From Terriglobia bacterium (GTDB taxonomy: Bacteria; Acidobacteriota; Terriglobia; UBA7540): a DNA stretch of 9,051 bases. The notes under the pieces were generated by a model, which saw only the letters and a list, made by a program, of their open reading frames with translations, was not told the origin of the DNA and ran no database searches. A program made the translations under genes and the position numbers. The stretch is taken from the NCBI GenBank assembly GCA_030040455.1, contig JASHTR010000134.1:1-9051 (forward strand), written 5' to 3'. Every line of letters starts with the position of its first letter. Position 1 is the first letter of the stretch. Below, piece after piece: positions 1 through 5,484 of this stretch.

Positions 1-223
1 TTTGAACGGCCTTCGGACTGACGCAAAGAAAATGTGCGAACACGACCTGACTCGCATTGAGGTTTTCTCGAATCTGCCGAATTTCATCTGGCTTCATTGG
101 CCGTGGAGGAGTAGGAACTTCGGTCACGCGCAAGTCAACTTGTGCGCCGCGCTCGTAGTCTTGCGCTTCTAATAGTGCCTGGCGCAACCCATCGTAAAGC
201 CGCACTTTCTTTATTTTCCCCAT
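1..223 (-). CDS. Xre/HigA-type antitoxin, helix-turn-helix (3' end outside window)
   Basis: The first 74 codons of a small DNA-binding antitoxin are present; the gene runs off the left edge. The N-terminus (MGKIKKVRLYDGLRQALLEA) is charged and probably the toxin-contacting part. From about residue 47 (MKPDEIRQIRENLNASQVVF) it becomes a Cro/C1-type helix-turn-helix: 'IRQIRENLNASQVVFAHFL' aligns with the usual IRxxLxLSQxxFAxxL pattern and 'VSPKAVQ' starts the recognition helix. In the family such proteins neutralise a RelE/HigB toxin and repress their own operon. The ATG is well supported: AGGAGG at 234-239 sits 10 nt upstream and overlaps the toxin stop codon, so translation of the two genes is probably coupled. 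The adjacent toxin frame is interrupted, so this may now be an orphan antitoxin. Family assignment is confident; the exact subfamily cannot be judged without the C-terminus. Confidence 0.85.
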   Translation of the reverse strand, partial: MGKIKKVRLYDGLRQALLEAQDYERGAQVDLRVTEVPTPPRPMKPDEIRQIRENLNASQVVFAHFLCVSPKAVQ

Positions 224-237
224 TACAGCGTTACCTC

Positions 238-564
238 CTATAGATCCCTCACCATGCTGCGAAGCACCTTGCGCTCATTGGTGCTGAGGTCTTCTTGCTC
301 GCCCTTGTCCAGTAAAAAAAGTAGATGAACGTGGCGCCGATGCTCAAGGTACAGATAGAGATAGCGAAACCCGCCCCGCTTGCCCTTTCCCCGCGCGGGA
401 TTCGACACCCTGGCCTTGCGGATGCCGCCGAGTCCCTGCACTAAATTTCCCCGCTCTGGATGTTCGAGCAAGTCAGCCTAAATCCTCGCCAGCACATCAC
501 CCGCAGATTTTCCGGCTAGTTCCGCCAGACGCAGTGTGGATAGCCGGGATTCAATGAATACCAC
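238..564 (-). pseudogene. RelE/HigB-family toxin interrupted by an in-frame amber codon
   Basis: Reading from GTG at 564 gives 28 codons (VVFIESRLSTLRLAELAGKS...), then TAG at 478-480, then the same frame continues for 79 more codons to the stop at 238-240. The joined product would be about 108 residues, the usual length for this family. The part after the stop carries the family hallmarks: 'GLGGIRKARV', then 'GKGKRGGFRYLYLYLEH', 'VHLLFLLDKGEQEDLS' and a C-terminal 'ERKVLRSMV' helix, matching RelE-like mRNA interferases with the basic GKRGG-R-YY core. A single change (CAG to TAG) explains the break, and Gln would fit between 'LARI' and 'ADLLEHPE'. Downstream codons look unspoiled, so the lesion is recent or an assembly error. 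A shorter product of 77 residues could start at TTG 471, but it would lack the N-terminal helix. Order toxin then antitoxin resembles HigBA. Confidence 0.82.
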
Positions 565-569
565 TTTGT

Positions 570-597
570 AGGATATACCACTCAGTAGGAATGTCAA
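570..597 (-). promoter_or_regulatory. Toxin-antitoxin operon promoter with probable operator
   Basis: On the minus strand a perfect -35 TTGACA (592-597) is followed after 16 nt by TATCCT (570-575), four of six -10 bases. The toxin GTG begins at 564, only six bases past the -10, so the transcript would start at or beside the start codon and be leaderless. The sequence GTAGGA is repeated directly at 568-573 and 585-590, 17 bp apart, one copy on the -10 and one in the spacer. This placement suits autorepression by the antitoxin, which is typical for such operons. The promoter call is from sequence; the operator role is inferred. Confidence 0.6.
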
Positions 598-621
598 GAG
601 AGAAGTGTGAATTACTTGACA
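592..621. repeat. Inverted repeat TGTCAAG / CTTGACA at back-to-back -35 elements
   Basis: TGTCAAG at 592-598 and CTTGACA at 615-621 form a perfect 7-bp inverted repeat with a 16-bp centre. The left arm contains the -35 of the toxin promoter; the right arm reads TTGACA on the plus strand, towards the small HTH gene. The matching plus-strand -10 is poor (CGAAAT at 638-643, three of six bases), so a divergent promoter is only a possibility. The symmetry could also be a regulator binding site. Confidence 0.3.
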
Positions 622-702
622 GCGGGCAGCATGGATGCGAAATAGAAGTTAGCGGCTCTCGCCCGAAACCCAAATGCCGCTCTCGACCTGGGGTTGGTGT
701 CA

Positions 703-906
703 GTGTCTGAAGACAAGCTCGCATTCTCAATGGGGGAGGCTGCCAGGAAAATCGGCATCACCCGCCGGACTTTCGAAAAATACGTCGCGGTCAAGTTATT
801 GAAAACCGTGAAGATTGGCCGACGTAGGCTGGTCCGAGTTGTGGACCTGGAGCGTTTCCTGGCTGGCGATAAACCAGTGGTTGGCTTGGTCAAGAAGACG
901 GCGTGA
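703..906 (+). CDS. Small excisionase/MerR-like helix-turn-helix protein
   Basis: A protein of about 67 residues, the only plus-strand gene in the window. Its core 'FSMGEAARKIGITRRTFEKYVAVKLLKTVKIGRRRLVRVVDLERFLAG' follows the HTH_17/excisionase pattern: an opening 'eAA' helix, a 'GITRRTFEKYV' recognition helix, a two-stranded wing 'KTVKIGRRRLVR' and the closing 'DLERFL' helix. Such proteins are phage or plasmid excisionases, or small regulators of mobile elements and plasmid functions. The start is uncertain: TTG 694, GTG 697, GTG 703 and ATG 730 are all in frame; GTG 703 is chosen because GGGG at 690-693 lies 9 nt upstream. The frame is open only from 646. No integrase or phage gene is adjacent, so its target is unknown. 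It ends just before a terminator shared with the convergent operon. DNA binding is well supported; the role is not. Confidence 0.72.
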   Translation: MSEDKLAFSMGEAARKIGITRRTFEKYVAVKLLKTVKIGRRRLVRVVDLERFLAGDKPVVGLVKKTA

Positions 907-938
907 AAAATAAAACCCCTCGCGTCAACGAGGGGTTT
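906..938 (-). terminator. Bidirectional rho-independent terminator
   Basis: A perfect 10-bp stem, AAACCCCTCG (913-922) and CGAGGGGTTT (929-938), encloses a 6-nt loop CGTCAA. Read on the minus strand the stem runs into a T-rich tract (TTT in the stem, then TATTTTT over 906-912), a strong end for the five-gene operon whose last stop is at 980-982. Read on the plus strand it directly follows the stop of the HTH gene but has only the short TTT of the stem, so it is weaker in that direction. Confidence 0.88.
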
Positions 939-979
939 GTAATCTCGAACTATCTTCACTCGCACGAGAAGGATTTGTT

Positions 980-2278
980 TCAACTTTGAGCGGCCTGGCG
1001 GGAGGAACTCCTGGCAGCAGCAAGCAGTTGGCGAAGCCTTCTGCCCACGATGATTTCTTCGCCGGGTCGTAGCGTCATGGAGACGATCTGAAGCTGGTTA
1101 GGGTTCCGGTGATGGTGTTTTGCCTGCCGCTGAGGCAGGCGGTCCAGCACGCCACTGGGATTGTCCCCGGTTAAGACAACGATGCTCGGAGTGCCATCCA
1201 GCAGCTTCTGCGCGCATTCTGCAACACTCAGCCCCCACCCCTGCTCGTCCCACGAAACGATAAGAGTAGGGTAGCTGTTCGAATCTGCAGGAGTATAGAT
1301 ACGAGTCTTCACACCCGGCACCGTTTCAACGATTTTCGCCACGCGATCGACGCGCCCCATCCATTCGCGGTTGAGAGAGTTCAGGTCCATTTTGAGCCAT
1401 GCCTCCACCGCCGCGAGACATCCGACAATCTCCTCTTTGCCGACTTTCATCGGACGGCATACCGCGCCCTCCCACGGGTTTGTATTGTATAGCGCGGCCT
1501 CAATGAGATCCTTACGCCCCAGAAGAAGCCCGGAGCATTGAGGACCGCACAAGCCCTTTCCGCCGCTAAAGGTATACAAATCGCAGCCCATTTTTGCATA
1601 GAGCTTGATATTGTCAATCGGGGGGATTCCGGCTGCATCATCCATCAGGATCGGCACGCGGGCGGCCTTGGCCACGGTAATTTCCTTGGCAAGCTGATCG
1701 GTGGGCGACGTCGTATAGATCATCGCCGTTTCCCCGCTGACCGCGTTCTGGAGTTCTTCCGCCGAGCGAGCAATCACAAGCTTTCCACCCGCCAGGCGGA
1801 TAGCGCTGTCGAAGGGGCTGCGTCCGCCCATTATAACCACTTCGTATTTAAGCCCGGTCGTGTCCGGTAATTGCCAGATCTTTTCCGGGTCGCTGCCGGC
1901 GATGCAAGCTGCCGTTGCGGAGGCCATGGCCCCGGCTGCTCCGGAGGTGATCATTCCGGATTCAGCTCCGGTCAGCTCCGCCAATCGTCTTCCTACTGCT
2001 TGCTGTAATTCGAATATGTTCACAAAATGTCTGGCCGCTTCTTCCTGCGCCACTTTGACTTCCGGCAATTCGAGGCTCGCGCTTGTATAAGTCCATGTAC
2101 CGCGCGCGTTAATCATCGGTCGGACGCCGAGCCGCGTGTAGATATTGTTTGTGGCCCTCTTCGCCACTCCCGCCCAACCTGATCCGAATGCCTCCTGGAT
2201 ATTCATTTGGGCAAACAGCGGCAGAGCAACGGCCCACTTGACAAACGTTCTTCGCTTCACGTTAAAGTCACTTAGCAT
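980..2278 (-). CDS. Tat-exported SelA/DgaE-like PLP-dependent enzyme
   Basis: A 432-residue fold-type I PLP enzyme related to L-seryl-tRNA(Sec) selenium transferase and D-glucosaminate-6-phosphate ammonia-lyase (DgaE). 'GVRPMINARGTWTYTSASL' (51-69) is the characteristic SelA-like opening. The cofactor pocket is visible as 'TSGAAGAMASATAA' (111-124), the PLP-ring aspartate region 'LMDDAAGIPP' (D213/D214) and the Schiff-base lysine K241 in 'FSGGKGLCGPQCSGLLLGR'. The N-terminus carries a twin-arginine motif, KRRTFVK (8-14), and a hydrophobic segment, implying export of the folded holoenzyme. ATG 2278 has GGAGG four bases upstream. It is the last gene of the operon and stands before a strong terminator. 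An insertion-like stretch with a DNA palindrome lies near residue 383. With no tRNA(Sec) or SelB context, a selenocysteine role is unlikely; an amino-acid or amino-sugar-acid ammonia-lyase or racemase is more likely, and the substrate is unknown. Confidence 0.85.
   Translation of the reverse strand: MLSDFNVKRRTFVKWAVALPLFAQMNIQEAFGSGWAGVAKRATNNIYTRLGVRPMINARGTWTYTSASLELPEVKVAQEEAARHFVNIFELQQAVGRRLAELTGAESGMITSGAAGAMASATAACIAGSDPEKIWQLPDTTGLKYEVVIMGGRSPFDSAIRLAGGKLVIARSAEELQNAVSGETAMIYTTSPTDQLAKEITVAKAARVPILMDDAAGIPPIDNIKLYAKMGCDLYTFSGGKGLCGPQCSGLLLGRKDLIEAALYNTNPWEGAVCRPMKVGKEEIVGCLAAVEAWLKMDLNSLNREWMGRVDRVAKIVETVPGVKTRIYTPADSNSYPTLIVSWDEQGWGLSVAECAQKLLDGTPSIVVLTGDNPSGVLDRLPQRQAKHHHRNPNQLQIVSMTLRPGEEIIVGRRLRQLLAAARSSSRQAAQS
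1122..1140. repeat. Small palindrome inside the PLP-enzyme gene
   Basis: GCCTGCC (1122-1128) and GGCAGGC (1134-1140) form a perfect 7-bp inverted repeat around GCTGA. It encodes 'RLPQRQA' near residues 380-386 of the PLP enzyme, within a low-conservation stretch 'PSGVLDRLPQRQAKHHHRNPN' ahead of the conserved 'VSMTLRPGEEIIVGRRL' tail. It looks like a mini-palindrome accepted in frame into a surface loop, although a chance GC-rich repeat cannot be excluded. Confidence 0.5.
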
Positions 2279-2287
2279 AAATCCTCC

Positions 2288-2318
2288 ATGCTGCGGAGAT
2301 GCTTGACTCCCTCAGCAT
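2288..2318. repeat. Intergenic hairpin repeat between bicupin and PLP-enzyme genes
   Basis: The 59-nt spacer between the two genes holds a stem-loop: ATGCTG (2288-2293) pairs with CAGCAT (2313-2318), and inside it GGAG (2295-2298) pairs with CTCC (2307-2310). Read on the minus strand it begins GTCATGCTGAGGGAG, which resembles the dispersed GTCAT-CTGAG type repeats common between genes in Acidobacteriota and other soil bacteria (recalled, not searched). Its 3' arm abuts the GGAGG ribosome-binding site (2283-2287) of the PLP-enzyme gene, so it could tune translation or messenger stability. There is no T tract, so it is not an obvious terminator. Confidence 0.55.
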
Positions 2319-2337
2319 GACATCCGGGTGCTTGCGG

Positions 2338-3201
2338 CTAGTGGTCATACTCCGGCAGGAGGGACCGCACGGCCAAGATGTGCGCTTTCCCTGCATGGCT
2401 ATCATAAAATCCTACGGTGCAGTTCTGGCGGAAGAAGTAGGCATCTCCAGCCTTAGCCGGGTGTAGACCCTCGATACCATTCATCCCCCCGCCAGCCACC
2501 ATTTGCCCGTGACCGTCCATCACCAAGTAAATCTCCTCAGCATTCGGGTGATGATGCGGAAAATTCGTTCCGCCCGGCGCAAAGTCCATCCAAAAAAGAC
2601 TGGTGACGACGTAGGCCGAATCAATCGTATCCCGCGTACCGGTGCGAGAACCGAGCATGAGCTTGTAAAGAACCGACGAGGGGTGTCCGCTGACCGTTTG
2701 TTCTCTCTCGTTCACCATGTTGGCGATCCTCAACTTCGATGGCGAAACGAGTTGAAGGTTATGTGGGATCTTAAAGCCCATCACCACCAGGAGAAGGGGT
2801 TGTGTGGATGAGTTCGCAACGGTGTGCGCGACGGTGGGAGGCAAGTACATAAAGTCATCCTTCCGGACCGGAGCCGTCTCATCGCCATAATGCAGGATGC
2901 CTTCCCCCTTGACGATTACATAGATTTGTTCTTCCCGAGGGTAGCTGACCGTCTTGCACTCTCCCCGGGGATCAACCGTCAGTTCACCAAAGCGGGCAAC
3001 CGTCACCGGAACTCGCGCTTGCGGGCTGCCCGCGCCGAATATCGGCCGGTAATGGCACGTTGGGGTTGAAAGGTCTGCGGGCACTTCGGAAATTCCGGGG
3101 ACGTAGCGGTGTAACCACGTGGGAGCAACCTTCCGTTGGGCAAAAGCAGAGGCAAACGGAATTAACAACACTAAGGAAACTAATGGAAAAAGCCTTTTCA
3201 T
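2338..3201 (-). CDS. Secreted bicupin protein
   Basis: A 287-residue protein with a Sec signal peptide (MKRLFPLVSLVLLIPFASAFA, cleavage likely before QRK) and two cupin barrels, at roughly 66-145 and 200-280. The N-terminal barrel has the turn 'EEQIYVIVKGEGILHYGD' and 'GDxxYLPPTVAHTVAN'-like motif 2 with H126, but the usual His-x-His of motif 1 is replaced ('TVSYPREEQ'). The C-terminal barrel has an intact motif 1, 'PHHHPNAEEIYLVMDG' (H216-H218, E222/E223), but motif 2 reads 'RQNCTVGFYDS' with V263 where the ligand His is expected. Bicupins of this kind include dioxygenases, isomerases and ureidoglycine aminohydrolase, but no specific activity can be assigned. ATG 3201 follows GAGG at about 11 nt. 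It begins 18 nt after the deacetylase-like gene and so belongs to the operon. Export suggests action on a periplasmic intermediate of the pathway. Confidence 0.8.
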   Translation of the reverse strand: MKRLFPLVSLVLLIPFASAFAQRKVAPTWLHRYVPGISEVPADLSTPTCHYRPIFGAGSPQARVPVTVARFGELTVDPRGECKTVSYPREEQIYVIVKGEGILHYGDETAPVRKDDFMYLPPTVAHTVANSSTQPLLLVVMGFKIPHNLQLVSPSKLRIANMVNEREQTVSGHPSSVLYKLMLGSRTGTRDTIDSAYVVTSLFWMDFAPGGTNFPHHHPNAEEIYLVMDGHGQMVAGGGMNGIEGLHPAKAGDAYFFRQNCTVGFYDSHAGKAHILAVRSLLPEYDH

Positions 3202-3219
3202 AGCTGGCTGATCCTCGGA

Positions 3220-4500
3220 TCAATCCTCCAATGCAATGGGATAAAACGCCTTCCCCCCACGGACCGTCACCACCGGCATAAGCCTTTGACGGCCCTGGCG
3301 AACGTTGCGGTCAGAATCGGTGAAAGTAAAGCTTCCCTCCTGAACTTCGAAGATGCTGACGTCAGCTTCAGCGCCCGGCTTCAGCGTCCCGATTTCCTCT
3401 GGGAATTTAAAGGTTTCGACCGCATGCAGTGTTGTCAGCCGAATGACGTCCGAAAGCGACATGCCTAAGAGCAGGAACTTGGAAATCGTCGTCGGCATAT
3501 CATAAACCGGGCCGTGAACGTTCGCCATGTAGAGATCGGTGGAAATCGTATCGGGCGGAAAGCCCTGGTCCAGGCACTTTTCCGCCGTGTCGAACGAAAA
3601 ACTCCCCGCGCCGTGCCCCACGTCAAAACGTACGCCCCGCTGGCGGGCTTCAAGAACCGCTGGCAGAAGCTTTCCGTTGCTGTCGAGGATGCCGTTCGGG
3701 TGCCAGTTGAAGCAATGCGTCACCACGTCGCCCTTTTTCATCTGCGCCAGCAGTTCAGGCAGCGGCGAATACGATCCGCCAATATGCATCATGAAGGGAA
3801 GGCCAGCTTCGTCCGCGGCCTGTCGAGCTCGTTTCGCACCCTCCACGTCATTGGGTCCGGTATACCCCTTGGAACAGCGGACTTTGAATCCCACAATCAC
3901 GTCCCGGTTCTGGAGAGCGCGTTCGACGGCTAGTCTCGGAACGCAATAGCGCAAATCCTCCAGCTCTCCCATGTTGGGCGTGCTTCCAGTAACCATCCCG
4001 ATTGATACCACGTGAAGCAAGGCGCGAATGCGCGTTGAAGCACGCTCGATATCATATCGTCGGAAGGCGGGAAACGTGAAATACCCCGAAGTTCCGGCAT
4101 CCACCACCGTCGTAACCCCACGGTGCACGCAGTGCGGGTCTGCTTGAATTCCGTAAGGGCCAACATAAGGAAAAACGTGGCAATGAATATCAATGAGGCC
4201 CGGGGTCACAATTTTGCCTTCGGCGCGAATCACCTCGCGCGCCTGCCTGGCCGGGATATCGGGAGCAAGGCGGGCAACCTTGCCGAAAATGAGCGCCACA
4301 TCCATCACCGCGTCGATCTGCTGCGAGGGATCGATTACCCTACCGCCTTTGATGAGCAGATCGTAAGGACCGGAAGCTGGCGCTTCCACCCCATGCTTCG
4401 GGACGTCGGCCTCGACACCCGGTGCCGCCGCAAGAATGAGAGAACCTCCCATCGTCGTCAAGGCCTCCCGGCGGGTGAAACCAGCAGAGCGATTGAACAT
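3220..4500 (-). CDS. COG3964 amidohydrolase/deacetylase-family metallohydrolase, Tat-exported
   Basis: A 426-residue amidohydrolase-superfamily enzyme. After a twin-arginine-like leader (FTRREALTTMGGSLILAAA, R10-R11) comes the small beta-sandwich 'YDLLIKGGRVIDPSQQIDAVMDVAL', then the TIM barrel. Metal-centre residues can be read off: HxH at H106/H108 ('GLIDIHCHVFPY'), a bridging lysine K206 ('VGFKVR'), H239 ('MMHIGG'), H262 ('THCFNWHPNG'), H296 ('VGHGAGSF') and the catalytic D322 ('ISTDLY'). The C-terminus 'GTLKPGAEADVSIFEV' closes the sandwich as in dihydroorotase-like enzymes. COG3964 members have been wrongly named dihydroorotases; characterised relatives deacetylate small acyl compounds, and they recur beside SelA-like PLP enzymes, exactly as here. 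ATG 4500 has AGGAG ten bases upstream. The 85-nt gap before it (4501-4585) holds nothing recognisable. Fold and binuclear site are confident; the substrate, perhaps an N-acetylated amino acid or amino-sugar acid, is inferred. Confidence 0.88.
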   Translation of the reverse strand: MFNRSAGFTRREALTTMGGSLILAAAPGVEADVPKHGVEAPASGPYDLLIKGGRVIDPSQQIDAVMDVALIFGKVARLAPDIPARQAREVIRAEGKIVTPGLIDIHCHVFPYVGPYGIQADPHCVHRGVTTVVDAGTSGYFTFPAFRRYDIERASTRIRALLHVVSIGMVTGSTPNMGELEDLRYCVPRLAVERALQNRDVIVGFKVRCSKGYTGPNDVEGAKRARQAADEAGLPFMMHIGGSYSPLPELLAQMKKGDVVTHCFNWHPNGILDSNGKLLPAVLEARQRGVRFDVGHGAGSFSFDTAEKCLDQGFPPDTISTDLYMANVHGPVYDMPTTISKFLLLGMSLSDVIRLTTLHAVETFKFPEEIGTLKPGAEADVSIFEVQEGSFTFTDSDRNVRQGRQRLMPVVTVRGGKAFYPIALED

Positions 4501-4585
4501 AGCGGATAATCTCCTAGGTTTTGGGGCAGGCTTCGAGCGCTCACCGCCCTAACTCCGGCTTGCTTTCCATTCCCCCCGCTCCTCA

Positions 4586-5470
4586 TCAGCTCGCGCGGCT
4601 TGTCAGCTTCCCAGCCGGCCTCTGACGCCCCGCGCTCTGCGCGAGTCCAAATGGCCAGACCTTCTCAGCGGTAAGACCACAGATCCAGCGTTTGTCTTCC
4701 TTATTCAGAAACTTGATCCTTTTGCGCGCAATATCGATCGCCTGCCGGTACGTGCAGTATTTTTCCACCAACGGCCAATCCGTTCCTGCCATGAGCCGCT
4801 CGGGACCGAACACATCGTAGAGCCGCCGAATCTGCCTTTGCGAGTCCAGATATGGATACGGTTGCGAGGAGAGCGACCACGAATGCGATATCTTCACATA
4901 CACGTTTTTGAAGCGGTGAAGCGCGATCAACTTCTCCAACTCTTTTGGCCGGTTAAGAGGACAATCCGCCATGTGGTCAATAACGACAGTAAGGTCCGGA
5001 AAGCGCTCCGTCAACTTTGCAACATCCGGCATCCGCGTTACCGGAGCAAGAACCGTCATCGGAACCTTTAGCTCGAGACAGCGTTTCCAGAGCGGGGGCA
5101 TGAGCGGACCACGAATCCAGTCGCCCGAGGCATCCCCGGCAGGGCTGATGCGCACGCCGTGAAATCCGTCTTGTTCGGTGAGTTTGGAAAGGTGATCCGG
5201 CGCAGCAGGATCTTCCGGGTTAACGCGGGCCACGCCGCGAAAGCGCTGGGGATATTTCTTCAGGACACTCGCTACGTAGCGGTTGTCCCACCGGTAATAA
5301 ATCACCTGGATCAGGACCGTCTTCTCAACGCCGCTAGCCTTCATAAGCTTAAGCAGCATCTCCGCCGAGGCGTCACGCTTGGGCGGATGCTCCGTTTCCG
5401 GCGCCCAAGGATATCGCGGGTCCTTCCTCCAGACATGAACGTGCGAGTCGACAATCGGAGCATCAGCCAT
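4586..5470 (-). CDS. COG3618 (amidohydro_2) lactonase-like metal-dependent hydrolase
   Basis: A 294-residue TIM-barrel hydrolase of the amidohydro_2 family, which includes L-rhamnono- and L-fucono-lactonases and 2-pyrone-4,6-dicarboxylate lactonase. Numbering from ATG 5470, it shows 'IVDSHVHVW' (H10/H12) at the first strand, 'WRKDPRYPWAP' typical of the sugar-lactonase branch, 'HGVRISPAGD' mid-barrel, 'VIDHMADCP' (H166), and 'LMAGTDWPLVEKY' with the catalytic D231. The frame stays open to 5530, but ATG 5470 is preferred: it gives the usual family N-terminus, avoids a 46-nt overlap with the upstream gene, and has AGGA 12 nt upstream. It begins 14 nt after the IolE-like gene's stop, so the two are co-transcribed. 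No signal peptide is seen, unlike its neighbours, so it probably acts in the cytoplasm. A lactone or similar ester is the likeliest substrate; the exact compound cannot be told. Confidence 0.87.
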   Translation of the reverse strand: MADAPIVDSHVHVWRKDPRYPWAPETEHPPKRDASAEMLLKLMKASGVEKTVLIQVIYYRWDNRYVASVLKKYPQRFRGVARVNPEDPAAPDHLSKLTEQDGFHGVRISPAGDASGDWIRGPLMPPLWKRCLELKVPMTVLAPVTRMPDVAKLTERFPDLTVVIDHMADCPLNRPKELEKLIALHRFKNVYVKISHSWSLSSQPYPYLDSQRQIRRLYDVFGPERLMAGTDWPLVEKYCTYRQAIDIARKRIKFLNKEDKRWICGLTAEKVWPFGLAQSAGRQRPAGKLTSRAS

Positions 5471-5484
5471 GATGAGCTTGTTTC

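Noticed and set aside
612..983. Minus-strand open frame of 123 codons across the HTH gene
   Set aside because: It lies opposite the HTH gene, runs through the terminator hairpin, and its product has no recognisable domain.
980..2278. True selenocysteine synthase (SelA)
   Set aside because: Tat leader, linkage to a COG3964 hydrolase and absence of tRNA(Sec)/SelB context favour the SelA-like catabolic group.
3514..3949. Two overlapping plus-strand open frames of about 136-139 codons
   Set aside because: Both are shadows of the COG3964 hydrolase gene, which has clear metal-binding motifs in this stretch.
3220..4500. Dihydroorotase of pyrimidine synthesis
   Set aside because: The barrel motifs resemble dihydroorotase, but the leader peptide, sequence pattern and neighbours point to the COG3964 group, historically mislabelled this way.
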